DNA of 64,000 nt from Pulicaria dysenterica (Eukaryota > Streptophyta > Magnoliopsida > Asterales > Asteraceae): positions 105,840,219 to 105,904,218 of the forward strand of contig OX359289.1 in the NCBI GenBank assembly GCA_947179395.2. The letters run 5' to 3'. Below are positions 43,189 through 52,804 of this stretch, one piece after another (position 1 is the stretch's first letter; each line of letters begins with the position of its first letter). The position numbers and the translations under genes are program-made. The notes under the pieces were generated by a model. That model worked only from the letters and a program-made list of their open reading frames with translations, searched no databases and was not told where the DNA came from.

Positions 43189-43248
<60 letters not shown>

Positions 43249-43251
<3 letters not shown>

Positions 43252-43999
43252 GTGTGTATGCATGTGTCCAAAAAGGAGTTGTCGTAAAAGAAAATATTTT
43301 CTTAGGTAATGGTTGGGAAAATTAGCTACATGTGGAATCTTGTGTTACTAGAAGTTCTTTTATATACAATAATTTGCACAAGTTGCATGGTCTCAGAAAA
43401 TGAGTGGTAAATATCGTGGTGATAATAATTCTTTGCGTTTTCGTTAGCAGAAAGACTAAGAGAGAGCTTCGGTGTGGCAATTATAAATTACGTATTTGTG
43501 TCTTATTAAACAGTAATTAATGAGTGAGAATTAATTTTCTTAAAGTAACTATGTTAATGAGTTAACAAAAAACTTTATTTGCTAATTAATTTTAATAAAT
43601 AATTAAGATTAATTCTCATAACACTGTACGAAATAGGGTGCGGTTCAAACGACACTGTTTTTATATACATATATGAGAGGGATCTACTACGAAGAATAGC
43701 TACTAAATGTAACGTGAAATCTGGACAACAGGATCTATCAAAAAGTCTAACAAAAAAACTCACTATTTTAGCCCAATTTTCGGAATTAAAAAAATACAAA
43801 AGGTTACTATGGTAAATTCAAAAAGCAAAAATAAAGGAAGAGTGTCAGATCAACTGTTCCCGCCGGCCAAAATCTCAGTCCACCATGATATTTGATTCAC
43901 AGTTTACAACGTTCTGATGCACACCAAACAAACCTTTGATTCATAGATTACATTTGATGTATAAAGTATAAGATGCATAAATTAAATCTGATGCATAGG
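43249..43999. other. Intergenic DNA without a recognisable gene
   Basis: No coding sequence is supported. At 43640 GGTTCAAACGACACTG resembles one MITE end without a partner. Short repeats of TGATTCA(T/C)AG and GATGCATAA appear at 43905-43998, next to the solo LTR. Confidence 0.5.
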
Positions 44000-45423
44000 T
44001 GTAACACCCGAAGGTTAGAAATGTTATTTTTACATAATTATGATTATATAGAAACTTTAAGTATAAATTTATAAATGAATTTCTATGTTCAAATGTTGTT
44101 GTAGGACCATAATTGTCAAGTTGAGAAAGAAAACTGAAGTCCAGGGGTTGTTTGCCAAATGCTGATAATTATATGTATATATATCACCAAATTAGAAATT
44201 TTGGTTCATTTAGCTCTTACACATTTGAAGAGAAGGTTGGAGAGAAATTTGGTCAACACTTGCAATCTGATTTCAACTTGCATGCAACAGATTATTGAAG
44301 ATCATAGTACCAATTAAGGTATATTAGTGTTAGAACATGTAAATAATCTTGTTTAGTTCAAATTCTTTGATTAAGAAGGTGTTATAATCAAGAGATGATC
44401 AAGTAATGTTATTTTACTGTTAAGTAGTGTTAATAGATGTTATATGGTGATTATAAAGTACTGGAAATACTTACAAAATGGTTTTTGGGAAAAAAAAACC
44501 CACTATTCTAGACGAACTGATGCTGATATGGGAAAGGCACGGGCGTGCCTTGGAAAGGTATGGGCATGCCTACCCTCTGGTGCCAAACCCTAGCTCAGAA
44601 GATACACCTCGTGCTTTTTGACTTAGGCACGAGTGTGCCTGTAGAAGGCATGAGCGTGCTTGAGAAAAAAGCACAGCCATGCCTAAAGAAGACACAGTCA
44701 TGCCTAGGGAAAGGCATGGGCATGCCTAGGGAAAGGCATGGGCATGCCTAGTGAAGGCATGGGCATGCCTTAAGAAAAGGCACAACCATGCCTAGGGAAG
44801 ACACAACCATGCTGAGGGTGTGCCTAGCCTATTAACTTTTAGAAATTTATATTTACTTTATATTTACTATATATTACATGTAGGTGTTATTTGTTGTCGT
44901 ATACGATGACTTTATAATCGATATTTGAGTTGTTTTCTGAGCTATACTTGGACTTCAAGGTATGTAAGCGTTATGCTTTATGCTATGCGTTGATCCAGAC
45001 CCGTAAGCGCTCTTTGAGCATTGGAAAGTTGTCTTGGTGCCAGACTTGTAGTAGGGATCCAGTATTCATTATCGGATCCACCCTTGTTAAGCAGTTGGAT
45101 CAACATATTTATGTGTACAGTTAGTAGTTAAGTATGCTCATTAAACTTTTGCTTATTAGTTGTTTATTTAAATATTTTCAGGTACTTTGGGAAAAGTGCA
45201 AGGCTCCCATGGTTTGAAGATTTAGAGATAACTCCTAAATGATGTTTAATTTCTGCGCCTTTTGAACAATTATAGTTTTGACGCACCAAAGCTTGATAAT
45301 ATTTTTGCAAATTTTTATAACTAAATTTGATCTTTGTTTCTGCATATCTTTATTGATCAAGCTTTAATTGAAACTTATTTAATGAAATTATTTTTTGGAA
45401 AAAAATTTTTATGGGTCTTTACA
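44000..45423 (+). repeat. Solo LTR, gypsy-like (1424 bp)
   Basis: The segment starts TGTAACACCCG and ends GGGTCTTTACA. The flanks ATAGG (43995-43999) and ACAGG (45424-45428) are a 5-bp duplication with one mismatch. The terminal form matches the gypsy LTRs at 17001 and 45875. There is no internal region. It contains a GGCATGGGCATGCC word array and potential splice borders at CAAG|GTATGT (about 44958) and TTTTCAG|GTAC (about 45180). Confidence 0.7.
44535..44830 (+). repeat. GGCATGGGCATGCC word array in the solo LTR
   Basis: About twelve near-palindromic 14-16-mers (GGCACGGGCGTGCC, GGCATGGGCATGCC, GGCACAACCATGCC and variants) are spaced by 6-10 bp. Some copies have decayed by C to T type changes. 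Confidence 0.85.
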
Positions 45424-45620
45424 ACAGGAAGGCGAGGTATACAAAGATGCGTACAAACACTATCAGGGTTGCGAGTAGTCTGTTGTGCGTGGAGGTATCG
45501 TAGATGGAGGTGCGAACGATGTAAATATGATGCACAAAACATAGAGTTAGACGGCGGTGGCGGTGATGGTGCAATGAACGGTGGTGGTTAGATACGCACA
45601 AAATCATTTAATACCATTTA

Positions 45621-45874
45621 ATAACCAGATTCTGCCTCTACAAGAATTGAAGGTTGACGCTTCAAAGCGCCTAGTTGAAGAACCTGTAGAGATACTTGAT
45701 TCTAAAACCAAAAAGTTGCGTCGAAAGTTGATTAAACTGGTGTTAGTCAAATGGAAGCATAACCTGGGTTCGAATATGACCTGGGAGACGGAAGATGACA
45801 TGAAAGCTCGATACCCTCACTTGTTTGTTGACGATCAGATTCCGAGGACGGAATCTTCTTAAGGGGGGTAGATT
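45621..45874 (+). pseudogene. Orphan 3' end of gypsy gag-pol, directly upstream of an LTR
   Basis: From AACCAGATTCTGCC onward this is a copy, with no differences seen, of 52551-52804: the chromodomain-like tail (LVKWKHNLGSNMTWETEDDM, ARYPHLFVDDQ), stop, and purine tract. It precedes the LTR at 45875, so the locus has the order pol tail - LTR - complete interior - LTR. This is the right end of a second unit sharing an LTR. The left part of that unit is lost, with the break at about 45621 next to CCATTTAAT. Confidence 0.9.
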
Positions 45875-48085
45875 TGTAACACCCCAAAATGGGGCCTAGT
45901 TGTAAACTGTAGTACATGTAGCTTTAACAGTTGTACGTTGACTTTAATTGGTGTTTTGTTGCTAACTGTAGTATAAATGTTGCTAAATGGTGTCTTAAAT
46001 GTGAATTGGTGTTTTAAACATGAATTGGTGCGAATTGGTGATAATTGGTGTTAAATGGTGTTAACTGGTGTTAAATGTGGATAAAAATGTAGTATTATGA
46101 AAAGTGTCATAAGTTGACCATGTTGACAAATAGTTGAACGGTTTTGGATAATGGTTCCAAAAATATCTCCGTTAGTTGAAACGGATAACCCTAAGTTGAG
46201 TTTTAAGTTGAATAGGAGAACGAAATACCCGAGATGGGGTATTAACTTGTTAAGTCGGTCTATATCCTCTTTCTTCTTTATTAGATAAGCTTAAAACACA
46301 CATACACACACTACAAACACATACGTACGTACAAGCAAAGCCACACCCAAACCCTTGTTGATTTGAAGAAGAGAATCAAGAAGAAGAATCAATTGCTAGT
46401 TGATTTCAGTAGAGATTCGAGATTATTAGACCTGTGTTCATCTTCTTCAAGTAAGATTTATTGTTCTAAACCTTGTTCTTGAGTTTAGTGAAGAGGGTGA
46501 CCCATTTGGATGGATTCAAGTGGGTTTTAATGTTGTTTTTGTGACCAAATCATGTTAGGAAGTTTATATATATGTTAGAAATGTTGTATAAACACTTGAA
46601 TATGGATTCAAGTTGGATTTTGAGTCAAAAACCCGTAAAACAGCGTCTGTTTACGAACAGAGCAAGAACACGCTGTAAATATGGTTCCTACGGGCGTAGT
46701 ATGATGTTACTACGGCCGTAGGGTGTTGTTCATGTTGCTGCGGTCGTAGGAAATGGTTGCTACGGCCGTATGATTGAATTTATGAGGATTACCACCTACG
46801 GGTGATGGAAACAAGACTACGGGCGTAGGATATGGTTGCTACGGCCGTAGTTACCCAAAGGATGCCTACTACGGGCGTAGTATATAGTTACTACGGCCGT
46901 AGGTCATGGTTCTTTGGCATGAACTCCTACGGGCGTAGTGCATATGTACTGCGGCCGTAGTGAATGTTGGAAAGTTGTTCTGCGGGCGTAGGAACATGTT
47001 CCTGCGGCCGTAGGAGGCTGTCAGAAGCCATGTTGACCTTTTGTTGAGACTGTTGTTAGTGCAGTCTGTTGTAGTGTATACTAAGGGGTGTTTATCTATG
47101 TTTATTGGTGTTAGGTGACTCAGACGATTCTGTGTGCTCTTGGGATTCCCGATTGCATATCTGCCTTTTGTAGTTTCGAGGTGAGTACCGGTTTCCCATG
47201 AGTCTCAGTAGGTAAGTTATCTGTAGTACATGTTGACACATGATTGGTGTATTGATACGTGGAAATGGAGGTATGTTATGATAAAGTTGTACAAGCATGC
47301 TTAGTATTATTATTGTTGATATGAAAGATATTGTTGTGATTATATGCGCGCATGAACTGGATCCTTATTGGATCAACTAGTTGTTTATGAAGTTTTGTCC
47401 GGACACTGAATTGGAGAACACGGAGGTCAGTCAGGTAGACGGGTGTCAATACTTGGCTGGGTTCTCGGGTAGACGGGAGTTAGTACCCGGGCACTAACGG
47501 TACTCAAGTAGTATACGCTTGGGTGATGGTCCTGCAGGCCGCCGTTCCTCTAAGGAGTAAGGTTCCTTGATAGATGGGAACCAACATGATAGATAATTGG
47601 CGTACTATGTGGACTGCTTTTGGGTTGTTGAGCGGGGTTAGCTCCCCTGCAACATACGACTACTGCTGACACGTTTGTCACGTCACAATGTGATAGGATA
47701 GCCTTGTGTGCTGTTCTGATACGTGATAGCCTGCTTATTGTTGCTTATGTGTAATTGGTGCTCACTAGCTAGTTGTAGCTAATGGTGCAAGATTTACCTT
47801 TTTCGCAGGTTGATGCTAGAGGCCTGGTGAGGCGGGTTCCGATGGTAGCTTTTGTTGTATATACCTTTTGGGGAACACGTTGTTGTTTTTGGATCCGATG
47901 GTCGGTAACTAGTTGGTAACGCTTGTAGCTTTGAACTTGGCTAACCTTTTTGTTGTAATTAATTAGCCGAGTCAAACTGGTTGTTTTTGTAAATGGTGTT
48001 TAATTCCGCTGCAACACTTTTGATAATCGATGTTTAAAAAGTTTAAATTAACTCTAATTTTAAGCTCGTTTGGGGTGGCGTTACA
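45875..48085 (+). repeat. Left LTR of the complete chromovirus
   Basis: The LTR starts TGTAACACCCC and ends GGCGTTACA. It holds thirteen CTACGGGCGTAG or CTACGGCCGTAG words at 46688-47017. A potential 66-bp leader exon (47115-47180) lies between TTAG and GTGAGT, and a later TTCGCAG acceptor is at 47808. No gene lies inside. Confidence 0.95.
46688..47017 (+). repeat. CTACGG(G/C)CGTAG palindrome array in the left LTR
   Basis: Thirteen words, most of which alternate strictly between GGGC and GGCC centres at spacings of about 20-40 bp. CTACGGCCGTAG is a perfect 12-bp palindrome with three CpG-type steps per word. The same array recurs in the right LTR at 53618-53947. Confidence 0.9.
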
Positions 48086-48087
48086 AG

Positions 48088-48101
48088 TAGGTATCAGAGC
48101 C
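48088..48101 (+). promoter_or_regulatory. Primer-binding site of the chromovirus, one mismatch
   Basis: TAGGTATCAGAGCC follows the LTR by two bases. The usual TTGGTATCAGAGCC has G at the second position of this core, so one base is mismatched to the tRNA. Confidence 0.8.
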
Positions 48102-48304
48102 TAAGTTTGAGGAATTGAGTACTCGTAGAAGTATTCAATCTCAAGCTCGGGCCCGACCATCGTTAAGTGTTCCTATCTGGGTAATTGAGGTTGAGTTGAG
48201 TGATATGTGGCTGTCTTATGTGATAGATTAACTGTAGTATTTGTACGTGGTGAATAAATGGTGTACTAACTGTGGTTTGCGTGTAAATAGTTAGGTGAGT
48301 AGAA

Positions 48305-51300
48305 ATGGCCGAACGTAGAGCTACGACAGAGGAGGCTCTCAAACGAATGGAGGACGAGGCCTCAAGTGAACGACGGGAAGCTGAGGACGAGGTTTCTCAG
48401 CATAATGTGGAACCGCCAAGACATGATCAAGAGCAGGCGGCATATGTTAGACTGTTAGAGGAAGAGCTCCGATTGACGAGGGAGTTGTTGCAAAATGCTT
48501 TGGCAGTGAAGAAGCCAAAGAAGTGCTCTTACAAGAAGTTCTTGTCTTGCGGGCCGAAGGTTTATGAGGGTAGTGATAATCCCTCTGAGACTATTCGTTG
48601 GTTACGTGAGACGGATCAGGTGTTCGAAGCTTGTGAATGTGAACGTGAGCTTCGCGTCAGATATGTTGTTCAGAGGTTGAAAGGGCCAGCTCTGGATTGG
48701 TGGGATACAGTTAAAGATACGTTGAAGCCGGAGGTGATTGATGCTCTGACTTGGGAGCAGTTTTCTGAAAAATTGAAAGCAAAGTATTGTACAGATTATG
48801 ATCTGGAACGACTGGAGAACGAGTTTAGTAGTCTCCGTAAGGGGGACAAGCCTGTTGAGGACCTTATTCATGCTTTTACGGATAAGGTTAGATTCATACC
48901 GCATTTGGTGACTGACGAGAAAGCCAAGATGCGCAAGTTTGTAAACATGTTGTCACTTGATTATCGCGCTCATGTTAGAGCTGCGGCTACTTTGGATCGG
49001 GCGTTCGAGATAGCCCGACAGATTGATGGAGATAGACGCCAGGGAAAGGGGGATCACGCTGCTGAGGGTCAGAAAAGGAAGTTTCAGCAGTTCTCGAAAG
49101 CTGGTACTTTTAAGGGGCAGCCGTCGACTGGGGGAAAGCCTGATTCTTTCAAGAAGGCTAAGTTTGAGGGTTCGTGGTGCTCTCTGTGTCGCACCTACCA
49201 TGCTGGTGATTGTTCGAAGGCCACTACCCGTTGTTTTAGGTGTGGTCAGAAAGGGCACTCGGTGAATGAGTGCGAGTTCAAAGAGAATGTTTGCTACAAG
49301 TGCCACAAGCCAGGGCACCGGATTACAGATTGTCGGTCAAAGTCCGATGCTGGAGCTGGAGGATCTGTCTCAGGGCAGAAGAAAGACAACGCTCCCCGTG
49401 TTAAAGGGCGGGCGTTTCAGATGACGAAGGAAGAGGCAAAGGGTGCTGGGGACGTAATTACGGGTACTTTTCTTATTAACTCTACCCCAGCATGTGTATT
49501 GTTTGATTCTGGAGCTACATATTCATTTGTGTCAGTATCTTTCTGTGATAAACTGCAAATGCCTGTATCTGTGTTGTCTGAGCCTGTAAGAGTAGAGACT
49601 GCTAGTGGTAAAGTAGTTTCTGTTGTAGATAGTGTCCCTCAAGCGGTTATTGATATCGACGGAAGTAGTTTTCCTGTTTCTTTTCTTTTAATGCCGATTG
49701 CGGGATTTGATGTTGTGATTGGGATGGATTGGCTTAGTAAGTTGAACGCTGAGATTTTCTGTTCCAAGAAGTTGATTAAAGTTCCTTTACCTGACGGGTC
49801 ATATGCTGTGGCTCGTGGAGAGAGACGAAAGTTAGATATTCCTATCATTTCTCTGTTGAAAGCAAGAAAGTCGGTTTCGAAAGGCTGCGATTGCTATTTA
49901 GCACATGTGATTGATGCTAAACTGGAGAAACGTGTTGTTCGTGATATTCCGGTGGTGACCGATTATCCTGAGGTATTTCCTGATGAGTTGCCTGGGTTAC
50001 CGCCAGTCAGAGATGTTGAGTATAGAATTGATCTTGTTCCGGGGGCTACCCCTGTGGCTAAAGCTCCATATCGTCTTGCTCCTTCCGAGGTTCGCGAGAT
50101 GATGACGCAAATTCAGGAGTTACTAGACAAAGGCTTTATTCGCCCGAGTTCTTCTCCTTGGGGTGCTCCGGTGCTATTTGTGAAAAAGAAAGACGGGACT
50201 ATGAGAATGTGCATTGATTACCGGGAGCTGAATAAGCGAACGGTAAAGAACAAGTATCCTCTGCCGCGGATAGATGATTTGTTTGATCAACTGCAAGGAG
50301 CGACGTGCTTCTCAAAGATTGATCTGCGGTCTGGATACCACCAAGTGTTAGTTGCTAACGAAGACATTCCAAAGACGGCTTTCCGTACTCGTTATGGTCA
50401 TTACGAGTTTTTGGTGATGCCTTTCGGTTTAACCAATGCTCCTGCGGTTTTCATGGACCTGATGAATCGGGTTTGTCGTCTATTTCTTGATAAATCGGTG
50501 ATTGTGTTTATTGATGATATTCTCATCTACTCAAAGACTGAAGCTGAACACGAGTTGCATTTGCGAGAGGTTCTTGAAACTCTTAAACGGGAGAAGCTTT
50601 ACGCTAAATTCTCAAAGTGTGAGTTCTGGCTACGAGAAGTTCATTTTCTTGGTCACGTGATCTGCAGCGATGGCGTGAAAGTTGATCCGGCGAAAGTCGA
50701 AGCGGTTATGAATTGGGGAGTTCCTCGAACTCCTTCTGAAGTTAGAAGTTTTCTCGGCCTAGCTGGTTACTATCGGCGGTTTATCCGCGACTTTTCTAAG
50801 CTTGCGGGTCCTCTGACTAAATTAACCCGCAAAGATGTTGCATTTGTTTGGGCGGAAGCTCAAGAACAGGCGTTTCAATATTTGAAACGGCTATTGTGCG
50901 AGGCTCCAATACTTTCATTGCCAGAGGGATCTGAAGACTTCATTGTTTACTGTGATGCCTCGTATTCTGGATTGGGGTGTGTGTTGATGCAGCGAGATAA
51001 AGTGATTGCCTACGCCTCAAGGCAATTGAAACCTCATGAAGGCAACTATCCGACTCATGATCTTGAGTTGGCAGCGGTAGTGTTCGCGTTGAAATTGTGG
51101 AGGCACTATCTCTATGGTACAAAGTGTGTGGTCTGTACGGATCACAAGAGCCTGCAATATGTATTCACGCAGAAAGAGCTCAACATGAGACAACGTAGAT
51201 GGCTCGAATTGATCAAAGACTACGATTGTGAGATTCGCTACCATCCTGGTAAGGCCAATGTGGTGGCGGATGCATTGAGTCGCAAGAGCTCTACCACAGA

Positions 51301-52792
51301 TGCTAAATTCATGAAACTTACTGTGGTTCCCGATATAATTGCTCGATTGAAGGAAGCGCAGCAAGTAGCGTTGCAAGATGAAAACCTAAAAGCAGAAACG
51401 ATGAAAAAGCTGAAAGATCAACTTGTTGATGATACTCGCGGACTAAAGACGTTTCAGTCTCGCGTGTGGGTGCCTCTTCATGGTGATAATCGTGAGCTGA
51501 TACTGCAGGAAGCTCATAAATCTAGGCTGTCGGTTCATCCGGGCAGCACAAAGATGTATCATGACTTAAAGGCATTGTACTGGTGGCCTACTTTGAAGCG
51601 AGATATTGCTTCTTTTGTGGAAAAATGTCAGATCTGCGCGCAAGTTAAAGCAGAACATCAGAAGCCTTATGGCAGTTTGCAGCAACTAGAGATCCCTGAG
51701 TGGAAGTGGGATCACATTACGATGGATTTTGTGACTAAGTTGCCGAAGACCCTTAGGGGTCATGATGCTATTTGGGTCATTGTCGATAGATTGACCAAGA
51801 GCGCTCATTTTCTAGCTATCAGCGAGTCTACTCCGCTAGAAAAGTTAGCAAAGCTGTATGTAGATGAAGTGGTGTCACGACATGGTTTGCCATGTTCGAT
51901 TGTGTCGGATCGTGATGCGAGATTTACTTCACACTTTTGGCAGAGCTTGCAACATGAACTTGGTACACGTGTCCATCTGAGCACGGCGTATCATCCGCAG
52001 ACAGATGGCCAGTCGGAAAGAACTATCCAGACGTTGGAGGACATGCTTCGCGCATGTATTCTCGAATTTGGTGGTGCGTGGGATTCTCACTTGCCGTTGG
52101 TCGAGTTCGCTTATAATAACTCGTACCACTCCAGTATTGGGATGCCACCTTATGAAATGTTGTATGGGAGGCGTTGTCGTACTCCCACATGTTGGTTAGA
52201 ACCCGGTGAAAAGCAGTTTGCCGGACCTGAGATTGTTCAGATGACGGCAGATAAAGTGAAGATTGCGCGGGAAAAGCTCAAAGCGGCCCGTGACAGACAG
52301 AAAGTATATGCTGATCCTAAGCGCAGACCAGTTGTATTCCAGGAGGGCGATCGGGTGTTCCTGAAAGTTTCTCCTTGGAAAGGCGTGATTCGTTTTGGTA
52401 GAAAGGGTAAGTTGAGTCCACGTTACATTGGTCCATTTCGGATCATTCGCGTGGTTAATGATCAGACAGTTACGCTAGAGTTGCCTCCAGAGCTTTCTGG
52501 AATTCACAACACATTCAACGTGTGTTATCTGCGTAAGTGCAAGGTGGAGGAGAACCAGATTCTGCCTCTACAAGAATTGAAGGTTGACGCTTCAAAGCGC
52601 CTAGTTGAAGAACCTGTAGAGATACTTGATTCTAAAACCAAAAAGTTGCGTCGAAAGTTGATTAAACTGGTGTTAGTCAAATGGAAGCATAACCTGGGTT
52701 CGAATATGACCTGGGAGACGGAAGATGACATGAAAGCTCGATACCCTCACTTGTTTGTTGACGATCAGATTCCGAGGACGGAATCTTCTTAA
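48305..52792 (+). CDS. Intact gypsy gag-pol polyprotein (1495 residues)
   Basis: One frame encodes, in order: an N-terminal coiled coil (about 1-65); Retrotrans_gag (about 80-210; YEGSDNPSETIRWLRETDQV); two CCHC knuckles at 310-323 (CFRCGQKGHSVNEC) and 330-343 (CYKCHKPGHRITDC); protease with D401-S-G; RT with D673 in FSKIDLRSGYHQ and D737-D738 in FIDDILIYS; RNase H starting near D884 (VYCDASYSG) to ADALSRK; integrase zinc module from H1071 (CQICAQVK); and the catalytic triad D1141, D1202, E1238, the last two 35 residues apart. The C-terminal module (1450-1480, LVKWKHNLGSNMTWE) is a chromodomain-like tail as in Tekay-type chromoviruses. All catalytic residues expected of the family are present. 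A single fused frame without a gag-pol shift is common in this lineage. The stop codon overlaps the purine tract. Confidence 0.95.
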   Translation: MAERRATTEEALKRMEDEASSERREAEDEVSQHNVEPPRHDQEQAAYVRLLEEELRLTRELLQNALAVKKPKKCSYKKFLSCGPKVYEGSDNPSETIRWLRETDQVFEACECERELRVRYVVQRLKGPALDWWDTVKDTLKPEVIDALTWEQFSEKLKAKYCTDYDLERLENEFSSLRKGDKPVEDLIHAFTDKVRFIPHLVTDEKAKMRKFVNMLSLDYRAHVRAAATLDRAFEIARQIDGDRRQGKGDHAAEGQKRKFQQFSKAGTFKGQPSTGGKPDSFKKAKFEGSWCSLCRTYHAGDCSKATTRCFRCGQKGHSVNECEFKENVCYKCHKPGHRITDCRSKSDAGAGGSVSGQKKDNAPRVKGRAFQMTKEEAKGAGDVITGTFLINSTPACVLFDSGATYSFVSVSFCDKLQMPVSVLSEPVRVETASGKVVSVVDSVPQAVIDIDGSSFPVSFLLMPIAGFDVVIGMDWLSKLNAEIFCSKKLIKVPLPDGSYAVARGERRKLDIPIISLLKARKSVSKGCDCYLAHVIDAKLEKRVVRDIPVVTDYPEVFPDELPGLPPVRDVEYRIDLVPGATPVAKAPYRLAPSEVREMMTQIQELLDKGFIRPSSSPWGAPVLFVKKKDGTMRMCIDYRELNKRTVKNKYPLPRIDDLFDQLQGATCFSKIDLRSGYHQVLVANEDIPKTAFRTRYGHYEFLVMPFGLTNAPAVFMDLMNRVCRLFLDKSVIVFIDDILIYSKTEAEHELHLREVLETLKREKLYAKFSKCEFWLREVHFLGHVICSDGVKVDPAKVEAVMNWGVPRTPSEVRSFLGLAGYYRRFIRDFSKLAGPLTKLTRKDVAFVWAEAQEQAFQYLKRLLCEAPILSLPEGSEDFIVYCDASYSGLGCVLMQRDKVIAYASRQLKPHEGNYPTHDLELAAVVFALKLWRHYLYGTKCVVCTDHKSLQYVFTQKELNMRQRRWLELIKDYDCEIRYHPGKANVVADALSRKSSTTDAKFMKLTVVPDIIARLKEAQQVALQDENLKAETMKKLKDQLVDDTRGLKTFQSRVWVPLHGDNRELILQEAHKSRLSVHPGSTKMYHDLKALYWWPTLKRDIASFVEKCQICAQVKAEHQKPYGSLQQLEIPEWKWDHITMDFVTKLPKTLRGHDAIWVIVDRLTKSAHFLAISESTPLEKLAKLYVDEVVSRHGLPCSIVSDRDARFTSHFWQSLQHELGTRVHLSTAYHPQTDGQSERTIQTLEDMLRACILEFGGAWDSHLPLVEFAYNNSYHSSIGMPPYEMLYGRRCRTPTCWLEPGEKQFAGPEIVQMTADKVKIAREKLKAARDRQKVYADPKRRPVVFQEGDRVFLKVSPWKGVIRFGRKGKLSPRYIGPFRIIRVVNDQTVTLELPPELSGIHNTFNVCYLRKCKVEENQILPLQELKVDASKRLVEEPVEILDSKTKKLRRKLIKLVLVKWKHNLGSNMTWETEDDMKARYPHLFVDDQIPRTESS

Positions 52793-52804
52793 GGGGGGTA
52801 GATT
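52791..52804 (+). promoter_or_regulatory. Polypurine tract of the chromovirus
   Basis: AAGGGGGGTAGATT directly precedes the right LTR. Its first two bases are part of the gag-pol stop codon TAA. Confidence 0.85.

Noticed and set aside
46688..47017. Palindrome array as a restriction-avoidance or cloning artefact
   Set aside because: The same array occurs in both LTRs and related words occur in another LTR family, so it is genuine sequence.
52525..52731. Minus-strand frame in the chromovirus tail (also at 45604)
   Set aside because: It is the shadow of the gag-pol frame on the opposite strand.
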